This document shows, piece after piece, positions 1 through 9,271 of a stretch of 64,000 bases of DNA. A model generated the notes under the pieces. The model made no database searches. It saw only the letters and a list, made by a program, of their open reading frames with translations, and was not told the origin of the DNA. The stretch's first letter is position 1. The number at the start of each line of letters is the position of its first letter. The DNA comes from Nodularia sp. LEGE 06071 (GTDB lineage: Bacteria > Cyanobacteriota > Cyanobacteriia > Cyanobacteriales > Nostocaceae), in NCBI RefSeq assembly GCF_015207755.1, contig NZ_JADEWH010000004.1, positions 62,001-126,000 of the forward strand, given 5' to 3'. The translations under genes and the position numbers were made by a program.

Positions 1-1200
1 TTTAAAGTAACACTTATTCCTAACCACAACCAACAAGTCTTAATTAATAAGACAATCGGTTGTGCTAGGTTTGTGTATAACCACTTTTTAGCATTGAAGC
101 AGGAGCTATACACGACTGAGCAAAAAACTTTAAACTACAATGCTTGTAGTCAGCAGTTAACTCTATTCAAAAAAGAGATTGAATGGTTAAAAGAAGTAGA
201 TAAATTTGCCTTACAGAATTCACTCAAGAATTTAGAAGCAGCATACAAAAACTTTTTTGCTGACTTGAAAAAGTCTAAGAACAAGAAAGGTGTCGGATTC
301 CCTAAGTTTAAGAAAAAAAATGGCTGCAAGCAATCTTACAAAACGAATCTTACCAACGGCAACATACAGATAATACAGAATCGTTTAAAGCTTCCTAAGC
401 TAGGATGGGTCAAGTTTCACAAGTCACAAGATATTGCTGGGAAGCTTGTAAACGTTACGATAAACCGGACTGCTTCTGGTAAATATATTGCCAGTATCCT
501 GTGTGAAACCGAGATAGAGAAATATCCCCAAGTAACACAAAATATCGGGTTAGATTTGGGAGTAAAGTCTTATCTTGTTACTAGTAACAGTGAAGTTGTA
601 GACAATCCCAAATATTACCGGACTCAAAAAAGGAAATTACGTAAAGCACACAAGAAATTATCTCGCACTGTAAAAGGTAGTAGTAATCGAGTCAAAGCGA
701 AAGTCAAGCTGGCTCGTACCTACGAACGGATTACCAATTTGAGAGATGACTTTTTGCACAAGTTGTCAACCCGCTTAATCAAAGAAAACAGCATTATCTG
801 TATTGAAGATTTGCGAGTTGCTAACATGGTCAAGAACCATAAATTAGCATTGAGTATTTCAGATGCTAGTTGGTCTAAATTCATTACCATGTTGGAATAC
901 AAAGCTTTGTGGCATGACAGAGTTGTCCAAAAAGTTGACACGTTTTATCCCTCATCCCAGACTTGCAACCATTGTGGTTTTATCAACCCATTAGTTAAAG
1001 ATTTAAAGTTGCGTGAATGGTCTTGTCCTAGTTGCAATAATTACAACTTAAGGGATAAAAATGCAGCGCTTAATATATTAAGTGAGGGTTTGAGATTACT
1101 AACCGCCGTCGGTACGCCGGAGGTTATAAAAAACGCCTGTGGAGAACTTGTAAGTCCTGAATTATTTCAGGCAGAGATCTTTGAAGCAGGAATCGCGTGA
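1..1200 (+). CDS. tnpB: TnpB-like RNA-guided nuclease of an IS200/IS605-family element (5' end outside window)
   Basis: The frame is open from base 1, so the true start lies upstream; the GTG at 73 is internal because the preceding codons read like a normal TnpB N-terminus (..[13 protein letters not shown]). The RuvC catalytic residues are all visible: Asp in GLDLGVKS (codon 553-555), Glu in CIEDL (805-807) and Asp in LRDKNAA (1054-1056). The zinc ribbon CNHCG..CPSC (964-1035) is intact. The gene ends '[13 protein letters not shown]', as in IS1341-type TnpB. TnpB proteins cut DNA guided by an omegaRNA made from the 3' end of the gene and the element's right end. No tnpA is present in the visible part. 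There is no HIP1 octamer in this stretch, in keeping with mobile DNA. The family call is secure; activity is inferred from the intact residues. Confidence 0.93.
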   Translation, partial: FKVTLIPNHNQQVLINKTIGCARFVYNHFLALKQELYTTEQKTLNYNACSQQLTLFKKEIEWLKEVDKFALQNSLKNLEAAYKNFFADLKKSKNKKGVGFPKFKKKNGCKQSYKTNLTNGNIQIIQNRLKLPKLGWVKFHKSQDIAGKLVNVTINRTASGKYIASILCETEIEKYPQVTQNIGLDLGVKSYLVTSNSEVVDNPKYYRTQKRKLRKAHKKLSRTVKGSSNRVKAKVKLARTYERITNLRDDFLHKLSTRLIKENSIICIEDLRVANMVKNHKLALSISDASWSKFITMLEYKALWHDRVVQKVDTFYPSSQTCNHCGFINPLVKDLKLREWSCPSCNNYNLRDKNAALNILSEGLRLLTAVGTPEVIKNACGELVSPELFQAEIFEAGIA

Positions 1201-1214
1201 CTTCTAGTCATGCG
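1194..1214 (+). other. Right-end hairpin of the TnpB element / probable 3' end of the omegaRNA scaffold
   Basis: CGCGTGACT (1194-1202), a 3-nt loop TCT, then AGTCATGCG (1206-1214) form a 9-bp stem with one G-T wobble. It overlaps the tnpB stop codon, with GAA/TTC pairing extending it on both sides. IS200/IS605 elements carry subterminal hairpins at their right end, and the guide RNA scaffold of TnpB ends there. The exact element boundary could not be fixed; it should lie shortly after 1220. Confidence 0.5.
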
Positions 1215-1494
1215 AGGTTCAATCTGGGTTCCTTCAGCGTTGAGATATTGTTGCAACTCTTAACTTTTTCTATACTAAATTCTAGGCTGCATCTTGGTAG
1301 ACTGAGTTTTATACAAATCAATTATTCTCGTCTCCTGCGCCTTGTGAGAGCATTACCCCAAAGATTAATTGGGAAACAGGATGCCACAGATACAATCATG
1401 GGGAAACCCTGATGCAGTCTGACTTTCTGAATTACGAATTGGGATGAGCTTTCTGGTGTACTCAAGATAATAAAGACAAAAGAGCAATTAAGAC

Positions 1495-2571
1495 ATGGTA
1501 GATTCCCTCAAAAAACCAGGCTTTGAAGAAATGCGGCCAGGAGTGAAAACCCCGGCCAAAGAAACCCTGTTAACACCCAGGTTTTACACCACCGATTTTG
1601 ATGAAATGGAACGGATGGACATCTCCGTCAACGAAGACGAGTTACAAGCCATCCTCGAAGAGTTCCGTGTTGACTATAACCGCCATCACTTCGTTCGAGA
1701 TACCGAGTTTGAGCAATCCTGGGATCACATTGACGGAGAAACTCGCCAATTGTTTGTAGAATTTCTCGAACGTTCTTGCACGGCAGAGTTTTCGGGATTT
1801 TTGCTGTATAAAGAACTCGGCCGCCGTTTGAAGGGAAAAAGCCCAGTATTAGCTGAGTGCTTCAACCTGATGTCACGAGATGAAGCTCGTCATGCAGGCT
1901 TTTTGAACAAAGCGATGTCAGACTTCAATCTGTCGCTAGATTTAGGCTTTTTGACCAAGAGTCGCTCCTATACCTTCTTTAAGCCAAAATTCATATTCTA
2001 CGCGACTTATCTTTCAGAAAAAATTGGTTATTGGCGCTACATCACCATTTATCGTCATTTAGAAGCACATCCTGAAGATAGAATTTACCCAATTTTCCGG
2101 TTCTTTGAAAACTGGTGTCAGGATGAAAACCGTCATGGAGATTTCTTTGACGCGATGATGAGATCCCAGCCACAAATGTTGAATGATTGGAAGGCAAAAC
2201 TTTGGAGTCGCTTCTTCCTGCTGTCAGTGTTTGGGACAATGTATCTCAATGACATCCAGCGTAAAGATTTTTATGCTTCCCTGGGATTAGATGCACGAGA
2301 ATACGACATCCACGTCATTAAAAAGACCAACGAAAATGCGGGTCGAGTCTTTCCGCTGATGCTGGATGTAGAAAATCCCGAATTTTATCAGCGTTTGGAT
2401 GTGTGTATTCAGAATAACGAAAAATTGGCTGCGATCGCCAATTCTCAAACTCCTAAATTCTTCCAATTCTTCCAAAAAGCGCCAATTTATCTCTCTCATG
2501 CTTGGCAGTTCCTGCGTTTGTACCTCATGAAACCCATTGATACGGTTTCTACTCATGGAGCAGTGCGCTAG
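1495..2571 (+). CDS. acsF: Mg-protoporphyrin IX monomethyl ester oxidative cyclase, ChlAI (aerobic) type
   Basis: This 358-residue enzyme forms the isocyclic E ring of chlorophyll by O2-dependent oxidation of Mg-protoporphyrin monomethyl ester. Di-iron ligand motifs are present: EFSGF near residue 99, DEARH at 129-133 and DENRH at 210-214. The N-terminus ([22 protein letters not shown]) is of the kind I associate with the constitutive aerobic ChlAI form; this assignment comes from memory of the Synechocystis proteins. It starts at ATG 1495 with only a weak purine-rich leader and ends just before a strong terminator, so it is probably monocistronic. A paralogue lies at 29617-30693. The full usual length and intact motifs suggest an active enzyme. 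Confidence 0.96.
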   Translation: MVDSLKKPGFEEMRPGVKTPAKETLLTPRFYTTDFDEMERMDISVNEDELQAILEEFRVDYNRHHFVRDTEFEQSWDHIDGETRQLFVEFLERSCTAEFSGFLLYKELGRRLKGKSPVLAECFNLMSRDEARHAGFLNKAMSDFNLSLDLGFLTKSRSYTFFKPKFIFYATYLSEKIGYWRYITIYRHLEAHPEDRIYPIFRFFENWCQDENRHGDFFDAMMRSQPQMLNDWKAKLWSRFFLLSVFGTMYLNDIQRKDFYASLGLDAREYDIHVIKKTNENAGRVFPLMLDVENPEFYQRLDVCIQNNEKLAAIANSQTPKFFQFFQKAPIYLSHAWQFLRLYLMKPIDTVSTHGAVR

Positions 2572-2598
2572 GTTAGAAAACTAATTTTTATCAACTTG

Positions 2599-2632
2599 AG
2601 TGGTTCTGTGATGTCCAGAGCCACTTTTTTTC
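2599..2632 (+). terminator. Rho-independent terminator of acsF
   Basis: AGTGGTTCTG (2599-2608) pairs with CAGAGCCACT (2616-2625) around a 7-nt loop with one G-T pair, followed by a run of T. It lies 28 bp after the acsF stop codon. Confidence 0.85.
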
Positions 2633-2705
2633 TTCATCCGGAGCCACTTGAACTCTAGGAGAAATGAGCCAGATGAAGGATGTAATTTTGATTTAATCAA
2701 TCTTG

Positions 2706-3116
2706 ATGAGCAAGCTAATGCAACGAAAACAAGCTCTGGCTTTAGTAGCACTAATTGTCTGGTTAATTTTAGGAATTACCCTAAGTCTGATTGGGGCTGC
2801 AATGATTAAATACAGTCAGCTAAATAACACTGTAGCTTACGGAGCAATTTTCGGAATATGTTTAGGATCAGTTCTGGGATTGGTGGAACTGCTTGCAGCA
2901 TCTCATCTCAATACTAGTCGGATTATGCTTTGGATGACAGGAAGCACTGTAGCAGGAGGAATAATTGGATTCTTCAGCATTGTTGCGTGGGGTCGATTTC
3001 CTCAAGGGAATCAGGCAGATTTAATGTTTGTCGTCTTTGCTCCTGTGGCAGTTGTCATAGGCTTTTTGCTAGGGTGCTTGCTGAGTCTTATCTTATGGAA
3101 ATTTACCAGAAAATAG
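2706..3116 (+). CDS. Small four-helix membrane protein of unknown function
   Basis: The protein is 136 residues from ATG 2706 (a TTG sits directly before it). It has about four hydrophobic helices: ALVALIVWLILGITLSLIGA near residues 11-30, a Gly-rich segment near 45-63, one near 76-95 and the last near 106-130. It ends WKFTRK, giving a positive C-terminus. I do not recognise a family. It stands alone after the acsF terminator and is followed by a minus-strand gene. The start and coding status are supported by the continuous membrane pattern only. Confidence 0.6.
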   Translation: MSKLMQRKQALALVALIVWLILGITLSLIGAAMIKYSQLNNTVAYGAIFGICLGSVLGLVELLAASHLNTSRIMLWMTGSTVAGGIIGFFSIVAWGRFPQGNQADLMFVVFAPVAVVIGFLLGCLLSLILWKFTRK

Positions 3117-3209
3117 TGGCGTGAGATATCAAGATGTGGTTCAATTAGCTGAAAATCGCTGTAATTGGCGCAGTGCTATCCCCAATGCTAGATAATATCT
3201 ACCAAAAGT

Positions 3210-3785
3210 TTAAGAAGGTTTTTTGCCATCGGAAACAATCTGCGACAGTAGATTTCCGGTAAAATCTAGCAACTGATCGAGTAACAAGCCAATAATACCA
3301 ATGTACAGTCCCGCCTCAATGATGTCATTAGCGTTGCCAGTTTTATAAGCATTCCAAATGAGAAATCCCAGCCCTTTTGGTCCAATCAACATTTCAGTCG
3401 CGATTACTGTAAACCATGCTATCCAAATGCCAACTTTCAAAGCATGAAATAGATGAAATATAGCTACGCGAAAATTATTTTTCTGTCTACGAAAATGTTG
3501 CATACCTATGGCAGTATTAATAATCATAGACCAGAGAGTACCAAGAAAAACGATGACCACGGTGGCTGGTTCACTGTTATCGCCAAAGACTACGAGCGCA
3601 ATCGGTAGCAAAGCTATAGGAGGGATACTATGGGGTATTTGAAATAACCGCTTGAATATTTGATGAATTGGGGCATTTATACCTATTAAATATCCCACAA
3701 CACTACCTAAAACAGCAGCTGGAATATAACCGACGAACAACTTTTGCAAGCTAGCTAAAACATCTAAAAATATACTAGTTTCCAT
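3210..3785 (-). CDS. Shortened ABC transporter permease (NrtB/SsuC/TauC type), probably degenerate
   Basis: The 191-residue protein shows the C-terminal half of NrtB/SsuC-type permeases: PIALLPIALVVFGD, TLWSMIINTAIGM, ATEMLIGPKGLGFLIW and GLLLDQLLDF. Family members are about 260-280 residues. Here the N-terminal transmembrane segment is missing, and the stretch between MQHFRRQKNN and IFHLFHALKVG lacks about 20 residues that normally carry the EAA loop, which docks on the ATPase. No ATPase or solute-binding protein gene is adjacent. An in-frame stop (TGA) lies two codons before the ATG. The protein may be a non-functional remnant; the fold assignment is firm and the loss of function is inferred. 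Confidence 0.75.
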   Translation of the reverse strand: METSIFLDVLASLQKLFVGYIPAAVLGSVVGYLIGINAPIHQIFKRLFQIPHSIPPIALLPIALVVFGDNSEPATVVIVFLGTLWSMIINTAIGMQHFRRQKNNFRVAIFHLFHALKVGIWIAWFTVIATEMLIGPKGLGFLIWNAYKTGNANDIIEAGLYIGIIGLLLDQLLDFTGNLLSQIVSDGKKPS

Positions 3786-4035
3786 GCCTCAGTACTCATT
3801 TGTAACCTTTGGCAAATACTGCGGCAATCACAAAAAATAGCGAATAGACAAACAGTAAGAAGGTATTAAAGTCTGCTTATATCAAAGCTACCAGTAAACA
3901 TCCTCTTAGTTCACAAATTAAATAAAATTTCCAGAATTCACATTCTGGATTCTCATGTCAATAAATATAATTCAATACTATTTTCCCAGAGAGCATCAGT
4001 GAACCGATTAATGTTCACTGATAACTGAAACCAGA

Positions 4036-4611
4036 TCATTTCCCCAAATTACGCTTCATTTGTTCCAACTCATCTTGAGTTTCCCAACGGCGAAATTTTT
4101 CTTCTAAATCGTCCAATCCACTGGTGTAACTGCTGGTGGGATTCCACCAGCCTTCTGTTTCGATGCGCTGCTGAGTTTGAGCTTGAGTGCGGGCTGTTTG
4201 GGCTTCTGTGGCTTTGGTTTGCACTTCCTGTCGCCGCACTTGAATTTTCCGTAGTAGTTCTTGAGATTGGGCTATGCGTTCTTTTAACCCCTGCATTTGT
4301 CCCCAGCGCTTGTTTCCTTCCCGCAATAGGGCGGCTTCTCTATCCTGTGCGGCGGCGGCTAAATCCTGTCTACCAGCATTTTTGGCCTTTTCCACTCGGA
4401 TATGCCAAAGCTGAATTTCTTGGGCGGTGGAGAGAATTTCGTCTTGCGATCGCTTTTCCTGTAATTTTAACTCTGCAATCAACTTTAAAGTATCTTCCTC
4501 TTGCTGCCGCAGCTGTTCTAACAGTGCTTCTAACTCCAAATGTGGATTGTTACGCAAAAATTCTTCTAAACGATTTTCTAGAAATTTACTTAAATCATCA
4601 AATAAGCCCAC
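4036..4611 (-). CDS. Conserved cyanobacterial coiled-coil protein (TIGR04376-like)
   Basis: This 191-residue, highly charged, helical protein starts MGLFDDLSKFLENRLEEFL and continues as a long Gln/Glu/Arg/Ala-rich coiled coil (about residues 30-150). It ends with a short non-helical segment (WWNPTSSY) and a final charged helix. The start and length match the cyanobacterial family I know as TIGR04376, whose function is not established. It has no signal peptide or membrane segment, so it is probably cytosolic or peripheral. It is divergent from mnmG with a 232-bp shared upstream region. Confidence 0.75.
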   Translation of the reverse strand: MGLFDDLSKFLENRLEEFLRNNPHLELEALLEQLRQQEEDTLKLIAELKLQEKRSQDEILSTAQEIQLWHIRVEKAKNAGRQDLAAAAQDREAALLREGNKRWGQMQGLKERIAQSQELLRKIQVRRQEVQTKATEAQTARTQAQTQQRIETEGWWNPTSSYTSGLDDLEEKFRRWETQDELEQMKRNLGK

Positions 4612-4843
4612 AAACAGAACTCCAGAAATTTAATAAGTGACTATTGTATTCTAGTGATTATTATCTTATGCCGAAAGTGAGTCGTGGCAGTATCTCTCTG
4701 AAGGTAGTTTAGTAAAACTAAAGTCTATGAACATAAATGTGCGGTTGGGTAAAATCTGGTAATTTTTATCACTTATGTCCAATAATTAAACCAGTGAATC
4801 GGTTAAAATAATTAATAACTCTAAACTTGCTTGTCTTGTAAGT

Positions 4844-6766
4844 ATGACCATGCACAATTCCGTTGAATTTCAAGACGCTTTTGATGTCATTGTCGTCGGT
4901 GCAGGTCACTCCGGTTGCGAAGCTGCCCTTGCTGCTGCCCGTCTCGGCTGCCGGACTCTGCTACTGACACTCAACTTAGATAAAATCGCTTGGCAACCCT
5001 GTAATCCCGCAGTGGGTGGCCCGGCTAAATCTCAGTTGACTCATGAAGTGGATGCACTGGGTGGGGAAATTGGCAAAGTTGCAGACCGGACTTACCTGCA
5101 AAAGCGCATCCTCAACTCTTCACGAGGGCCTGCGGTGTGGGCATTACGCGCCCAAAGTGATAAGCGCGAATATGCCGCAGTCATGAAAACGATTGTGGAA
5201 AACCAAGAAAATTTGACCATTCGCGAAGCCATGGCCACAGACTTGGTGCTGGATGCTAATGATCAAGTGATTGGTGTTGAGACTTACTTTGGTGTGGCTT
5301 TTGGCTGTCAAGCGGTAATTTTGACAACTGGCACCTTTTTGGGTGGCAAAATTTGGGTAGGTAACAAATCTATGCCAGCCGGACGGGCTGGGGAATTTGC
5401 GGCTGAAGGTTTGACACAAACTTTAAATCGCTTGGGCTTTGAAACCGGAAGACTCAAAACCGGTACGCCAGCACGGGTAGATAAGCGGTCTGTTGATTAC
5501 AGCAAAATGATTATCCAGCCAGGAGATGAAGAAGTCCGCTGGTTTAGCTTTGACCCGGAGGTCTGGGTAGAAAAGGAACAAATTCCTTGCTACATCACCC
5601 GCACCACTGCGGAAACTCATCGTCTGATTCGGGAAAATTTACATTTATCACCAGTTTATGGTGGTTGGGTGGAGGCGAAAGGACCCCGCTATTGTCCCAG
5701 CATTGAAGATAAAATTGTTCGCTTTGCTGATAAAGAAAGCCACCAAATATTTATTGAACCAGAAGGACGAGATATTCCGGAATTATATATCCAAGGATTT
5801 TCTACAGGGTTGCCGGAAAATTTGCAATTGCAAATGCTACGCAGTCTCCCCGGTTTAGAAAAATGTAGTATGCTGCGTCCAGCCTATGCTGTGGAATATG
5901 ACTATTTACCAGCCACTCAGTGTTATCCCACGCTGATGACGAAGAAAATTTCTGGTTTATTCTGTGCTGGACAAATTAACGGCACAACTGGCTATGAAGA
6001 AGCCGCAGCGCAGGGAATTGTGGCGGGAATTAATGCGGCGCGGTTGGTTCGTGGTGAAGAGATGATTGTTTTCCCCCGTGAACACAGTTATATTGGCACG
6101 CTGGTTGATGATTTGTGTACCAAAGATTTACGGGAACCTTATCGAATGCTGACCAGCCGGTCTGAATATAGGTTACTGCTGCGTTCTGATAATGCTGACC
6201 AACGGATGACTCCTCTGGGAAGAGAAATCGGCTTAATTGATGACCGGCGATGGAATTTGTTTACCTCAAAACAAGCACAGATTACTGAGGAAAAACAACG
6301 CCTATCTGCCACGAGAATCAAAGAACATGATGAAGTAGGTCAGGCGATCGCTTCTGTATCCCAACAAACAATCAAAGGTTCAATTACTCTAGCAGAATTG
6401 CTGCGCCGTCCGGGATTTCATTATGTTGACCTGGATAGCTACGGACTGGGAAACCCCAACCTCAAGCCAGCGGAAAAAGAAGGCGCAGAAATTGACATCA
6501 AGTATTCTGGGTATCTCGCTAGACAACAAAATCAGATTGAACAAATTGCTCGTCAAGCGCACCGCCAGCTACCTGCGGACTTGGATTACACCACAATTGA
6601 TACCCTTTCTAAAGAAGCACGGGAAAAACTCACGAAGGTAAAACCCCTGACTCTTGGTCAAGCAGCACGCACTGGCGGCGTAAATCCGGCAGATATTAAC
6701 GCTTTGTTAATATATTTAGAATTGCGTAAAACTAAGAGCCAGTCAGAATTTCCGGCATTAGCTTAA
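4844..6766 (+). CDS. mnmG: tRNA uridine-5-carboxymethylaminomethyl modification enzyme MnmG (GidA)
   Basis: MnmG is the FAD-dependent partner of MnmE that puts the cmnm5 group on U34 of certain tRNAs. The 640-residue protein has the FAD dinucleotide motif [11 protein letters not shown] near residues 18-28. It also has the conserved blocks [35 protein letters not shown] and [15 protein letters not shown], and the C-terminal MnmE-binding helical domain with GGVNPADI. Length is normal. ATG 4844 is the first start with a plausible MnmG N-terminus. Confidence 0.98.
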   Translation: MTMHNSVEFQDAFDVIVVGAGHSGCEAALAAARLGCRTLLLTLNLDKIAWQPCNPAVGGPAKSQLTHEVDALGGEIGKVADRTYLQKRILNSSRGPAVWALRAQSDKREYAAVMKTIVENQENLTIREAMATDLVLDANDQVIGVETYFGVAFGCQAVILTTGTFLGGKIWVGNKSMPAGRAGEFAAEGLTQTLNRLGFETGRLKTGTPARVDKRSVDYSKMIIQPGDEEVRWFSFDPEVWVEKEQIPCYITRTTAETHRLIRENLHLSPVYGGWVEAKGPRYCPSIEDKIVRFADKESHQIFIEPEGRDIPELYIQGFSTGLPENLQLQMLRSLPGLEKCSMLRPAYAVEYDYLPATQCYPTLMTKKISGLFCAGQINGTTGYEEAAAQGIVAGINAARLVRGEEMIVFPREHSYIGTLVDDLCTKDLREPYRMLTSRSEYRLLLRSDNADQRMTPLGREIGLIDDRRWNLFTSKQAQITEEKQRLSATRIKEHDEVGQAIASVSQQTIKGSITLAELLRRPGFHYVDLDSYGLGNPNLKPAEKEGAEIDIKYSGYLARQQNQIEQIARQAHRQLPADLDYTTIDTLSKEAREKLTKVKPLTLGQAARTGGVNPADINALLIYLELRKTKSQSEFPALA

Positions 6767-6998
6767 GTTAAAGTTCATGAAGGTTGAGTATAGTAGAAGT
6801 GAAGGAAGTAGTATGATAGATGACATTAATTAAGTAATGGCATCATCAGCAGTTTCCGGATTAATGCTTAATTTTATATTACCAAGCAATCAGTTCGTCT
6901 CATTTTGACGAGGGCTTGGAAGCTTCTACAAAAATCTTGATTACCAGGGAATAGGGGCGGCGTTGCCCCTTCCTGGCAGCCACAACCCAAAATGCCTT

Positions 6999-8267
6999 AT
7001 GTTACAAGCAGCCAGAACTCATCTCATTATCCCAGAACCATCAGAAGAGTTAATCACCAACGAGCCGTCGGCGATAGAATTTTATGCTGATGGCTTGATG
7101 GAAGAACTTTTTGCCGATATTGACGAAATTTTGGATGTTAGTGGGAATCTGCCTGACCAGACTTTAAGGCATGGCAGTGTGACACCACGTTCTATAGAAC
7201 AAACTTCCACAGACGATTGGTTTGATCTTGGGGGTGAATCGGCCACACCAGAGGTTTCAACATATGAGCATCTGCAAACAATTAATGTGCCGCAGATTGT
7301 TTTATCACACACCCTGACTCGCAGTGAAAATACAGATTATCAACTGAGGAATCAGGAAGTTGGTACAGTTGTAGTTAATCCACCTGGGGCAATTACTAAG
7401 CACCAGAAAACTCGGCTGAATCTGGGACAACTGCTGATTGCCGGTGCAGCGATCGCAGGCACAATATATATAGTGCAGTCTGGATTGCTGACTCTGATCA
7501 CTTCCAGATTGACTCAACCAGATATCTATCTACCCCAGACGCAGTTATCTACCAAAGTAGATGTTCAGGGAGAATTGGTTAACTATATGCTGGGAGCGCT
7601 GGCGATTATCGACAAGCAAGAAAAAACCAGTAATCGCACATCTGCTGTTCCCGAAATCGCCAATCGGGGAGTTTCTAACTCTTCATCTGTGGCTGGTGAT
7701 TTAGCACCACCTCTAGCCGCTAACAATACACAACCAGTTATTAACCGTTCTACAGGTGTTGTCGAGCGGATTTACATTCCTGTTTATCAAGCGCCGTCAC
7801 CAATGCGCTATGCACCACCACCAACTCCCGTAGCTCCCTTACCTCAACCACAGGTAGCAACTAATTCTCCGAAGCCTCAACCGCAGGCTGTCAAGACAGA
7901 GATGAAAGCTGTGCAACCAGCCAAGGCGGGGAATGGCAATGTGGTAGCGGCTGTGCGCCCAGAACTCAAACCTGTACCCGTGCAGAGCGCTCCACTTAAC
8001 GTGCGGCCACCATCACCGCCAGAAGCCCCACAGCAAGCATATTTACAAACGTCCCCGGCAATAACTGTTACCCATACCTTAGCGGGACTACTAGAGTTAG
8101 GGGATAAATCTGCTGCTTTATTTGAATTTGAAGGGGTAACTCGCCGGATTAATATGGGAGAAAGCATCGGTGCGAGTGGCTGGACTTTAGTAGATGTAGC
8201 CAACGGTGAAGCGATCATTCGTCGCAATGGCGAAGTGCGATCGATTGTTGCGGGACAGAAGTTGTAA
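6999..8267 (+). CDS. Pro-rich single-pass membrane protein with a PilP/GspC-like C-terminal domain
   Basis: The likely start is ATG 6999 (MLQAARTHL), giving 422 residues; an upstream in-frame TTG at 6963 is less likely. It has an acidic N-terminal region (about 1-135) and one transmembrane helix near 142-167 (LGQLLIAGAAIAGTIYIV). A Pro/Ala/Gln-rich linker follows (about 255-350), then a compact C-terminal domain (about 360-422) ending GWTLVDVANGEAIIRRNGEVRSI. That ending resembles the small beta domain of PilP/GspC-type assembly proteins (GxGWxxxxV..ExVxxRNG), which is an inference. The topology suggests a cytoplasmic N-terminus and a periplasmic arm. I do not know a named family. Confidence 0.75.
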   Translation: MLQAARTHLIIPEPSEELITNEPSAIEFYADGLMEELFADIDEILDVSGNLPDQTLRHGSVTPRSIEQTSTDDWFDLGGESATPEVSTYEHLQTINVPQIVLSHTLTRSENTDYQLRNQEVGTVVVNPPGAITKHQKTRLNLGQLLIAGAAIAGTIYIVQSGLLTLITSRLTQPDIYLPQTQLSTKVDVQGELVNYMLGALAIIDKQEKTSNRTSAVPEIANRGVSNSSSVAGDLAPPLAANNTQPVINRSTGVVERIYIPVYQAPSPMRYAPPPTPVAPLPQPQVATNSPKPQPQAVKTEMKAVQPAKAGNGNVVAAVRPELKPVPVQSAPLNVRPPSPPEAPQQAYLQTSPAITVTHTLAGLLELGDKSAALFEFEGVTRRINMGESIGASGWTLVDVANGEAIIRRNGEVRSIVAGQKL

Positions 8268-8340
8268 AACTGCTAATGCTTTCGTGCTAGCTCGATTTAT
8301 ACCAAAGTGCTAAGTATTAACCCCATAAGAGTCCAAATTT

Positions 8341-8358
8341 AACCTGCTTAAGCGGGTT
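8341..8358. terminator. Palindromic hairpin between convergent genes, possible terminator
   Basis: AACCTGCTT/AAGCGGGTT is an 18-bp near-perfect palindrome (one wobble position) followed on the plus strand by AATTATTTT. It lies 73 bp after the plus-strand gene and 31 bp beyond the minus-strand stop at 8390. It could end transcription of the former. Confidence 0.45.
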
Positions 8359-8389
8359 AATTATTTTGGGGATATATTTTTTTCAAGAC

Positions 8390-9199
8390 TCAGATGGACA
8401 TGGTTAGCTTAGTAAAATTTGGAGTCATAGGAACAACCTTAATTGGGATATCTACGATTTGATCATCAATTGTAATCCGCATTTGGCGATCGCCTGCTTG
8501 GAAAAACACAAAATTCAGTTGCCATTTACCATCCTGATTGATTCTAATACCCCCGGCTGGGAATCGCTCATCGATAATCACAGCCAAAAATCTTCCCGCG
8601 TCGGCTGGTTTCGCTACACCTTCAATTCTCAAACTCTGTCCCACTTCCACCTCTTGAGGAGCGCTGATTAACTCAAGCTGTGTCGGTAAAGTAGGAACAA
8701 TCACAATTTGGGCGACATCAGCCAATAATTTTTGAGCTTCTGGCAGCAAATTTAAAATCTTAGTAACATAATTTGGATCTGCGGCATAGCCTCTTTCTCG
8801 GAGAAAACCCAGAAAATCTTCTGGTGTGTTGGTATATGCTTCTAAACCTTTATAGGGAGAACGAGTTAAGAACTTCCAATAACCCAAAATAAAAGCATTC
8901 ACATCTAAAAAGCTACAAAATTCTACTGGTTGTGCTTCAGAAGGAACCTTGATTTTTAAAGGTTCAGCAAAGCCTGACATATCGGGAAATCGCCATTTCA
9001 ATCCAGCAAAGTTATTAGCTTGGATAGCCAGTTGACTTGTACCTCTACCAGATTCCAGTAGCCATTGTGCCAGAGTAACTTCTTTTAAATTTTGCCAACT
9101 TAGATCATTTATTTTTGCAGATTCCAGTCCAACTTTTGCAAAAGTATCCCGTAAATTTGTGTAAAAGTAACTATTAATTAAATCGTCTATTAATGCCAT
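8390..9199 (-). CDS. Glucosaminidase-domain protein (FlgJ/Atl-type peptidoglycan hydrolase)
   Basis: The 269-residue protein has a glucosaminidase domain at about residues 30-155. The catalytic Glu lies in LAQWLLESGRGTSQLA, followed by NNFAGLKW, a Phe/Tyr-rich SFLDVNAFILGYWKFL and GYAADPNYVTKI. Such enzymes cut the glycan strand of peptidoglycan. The C-terminal ~100 residues form a beta-rich domain (VEVGQSLRIEGVAKPADAG..), possibly Ig-like. No classical signal peptide is seen, which is unusual for a wall hydrolase. It may act with, or be exported by, an unlinked system. Confidence 0.85.
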   Translation of the reverse strand: MALIDDLINSYFYTNLRDTFAKVGLESAKINDLSWQNLKEVTLAQWLLESGRGTSQLAIQANNFAGLKWRFPDMSGFAEPLKIKVPSEAQPVEFCSFLDVNAFILGYWKFLTRSPYKGLEAYTNTPEDFLGFLRERGYAADPNYVTKILNLLPEAQKLLADVAQIVIVPTLPTQLELISAPQEVEVGQSLRIEGVAKPADAGRFLAVIIDERFPAGGIRINQDGKWQLNFVFFQAGDRQMRITIDDQIVDIPIKVVPMTPNFTKLTMSI

Positions 9200-9229
9200 A
9201 GATTTATTTTCCTTTTGGTGAGAGTTTCA

Positions 9230-9266
9230 GATCCCCGACTTCTTAAAGAAGTCGGGGATCTTTTTC
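9230..9266. repeat. GATCCCCGACTT hairpin repeat, copy 1
   Basis: GATCCCCGACTTCTT (9230-9244) and AAGAAGTCGGGGATC (9246-9260) form a perfect 15-bp inverted repeat, followed on the plus strand by TTTTTC. The same unit occurs at 11572 and 30725. It sits between two minus-strand genes, so its T run faces the wrong way to be their terminator. Confidence 0.9.
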
Positions 9267-9271
9267 TTGGA

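Noticed and set aside
1197-1412. 71-codon plus-strand frame after tnpB
   Set aside because: It overlaps the element's right end hairpin and has no recognisable protein features.
3120-3196. 24-codon frame (VRYQDVVQLAENRCNWRSAIP) after the small membrane protein gene
   Set aside because: It reads like a fragment of a mobile-element protein, but no flanking match or ends could be identified.
3796-3876. Short minus-strand frame ending LLFVYSLFFVIAAVFAKGYK upstream of the permease
   Set aside because: Could be the tail of a second, broken permease gene, but it is only about 26 codons and preceded by a stop; too little to call.
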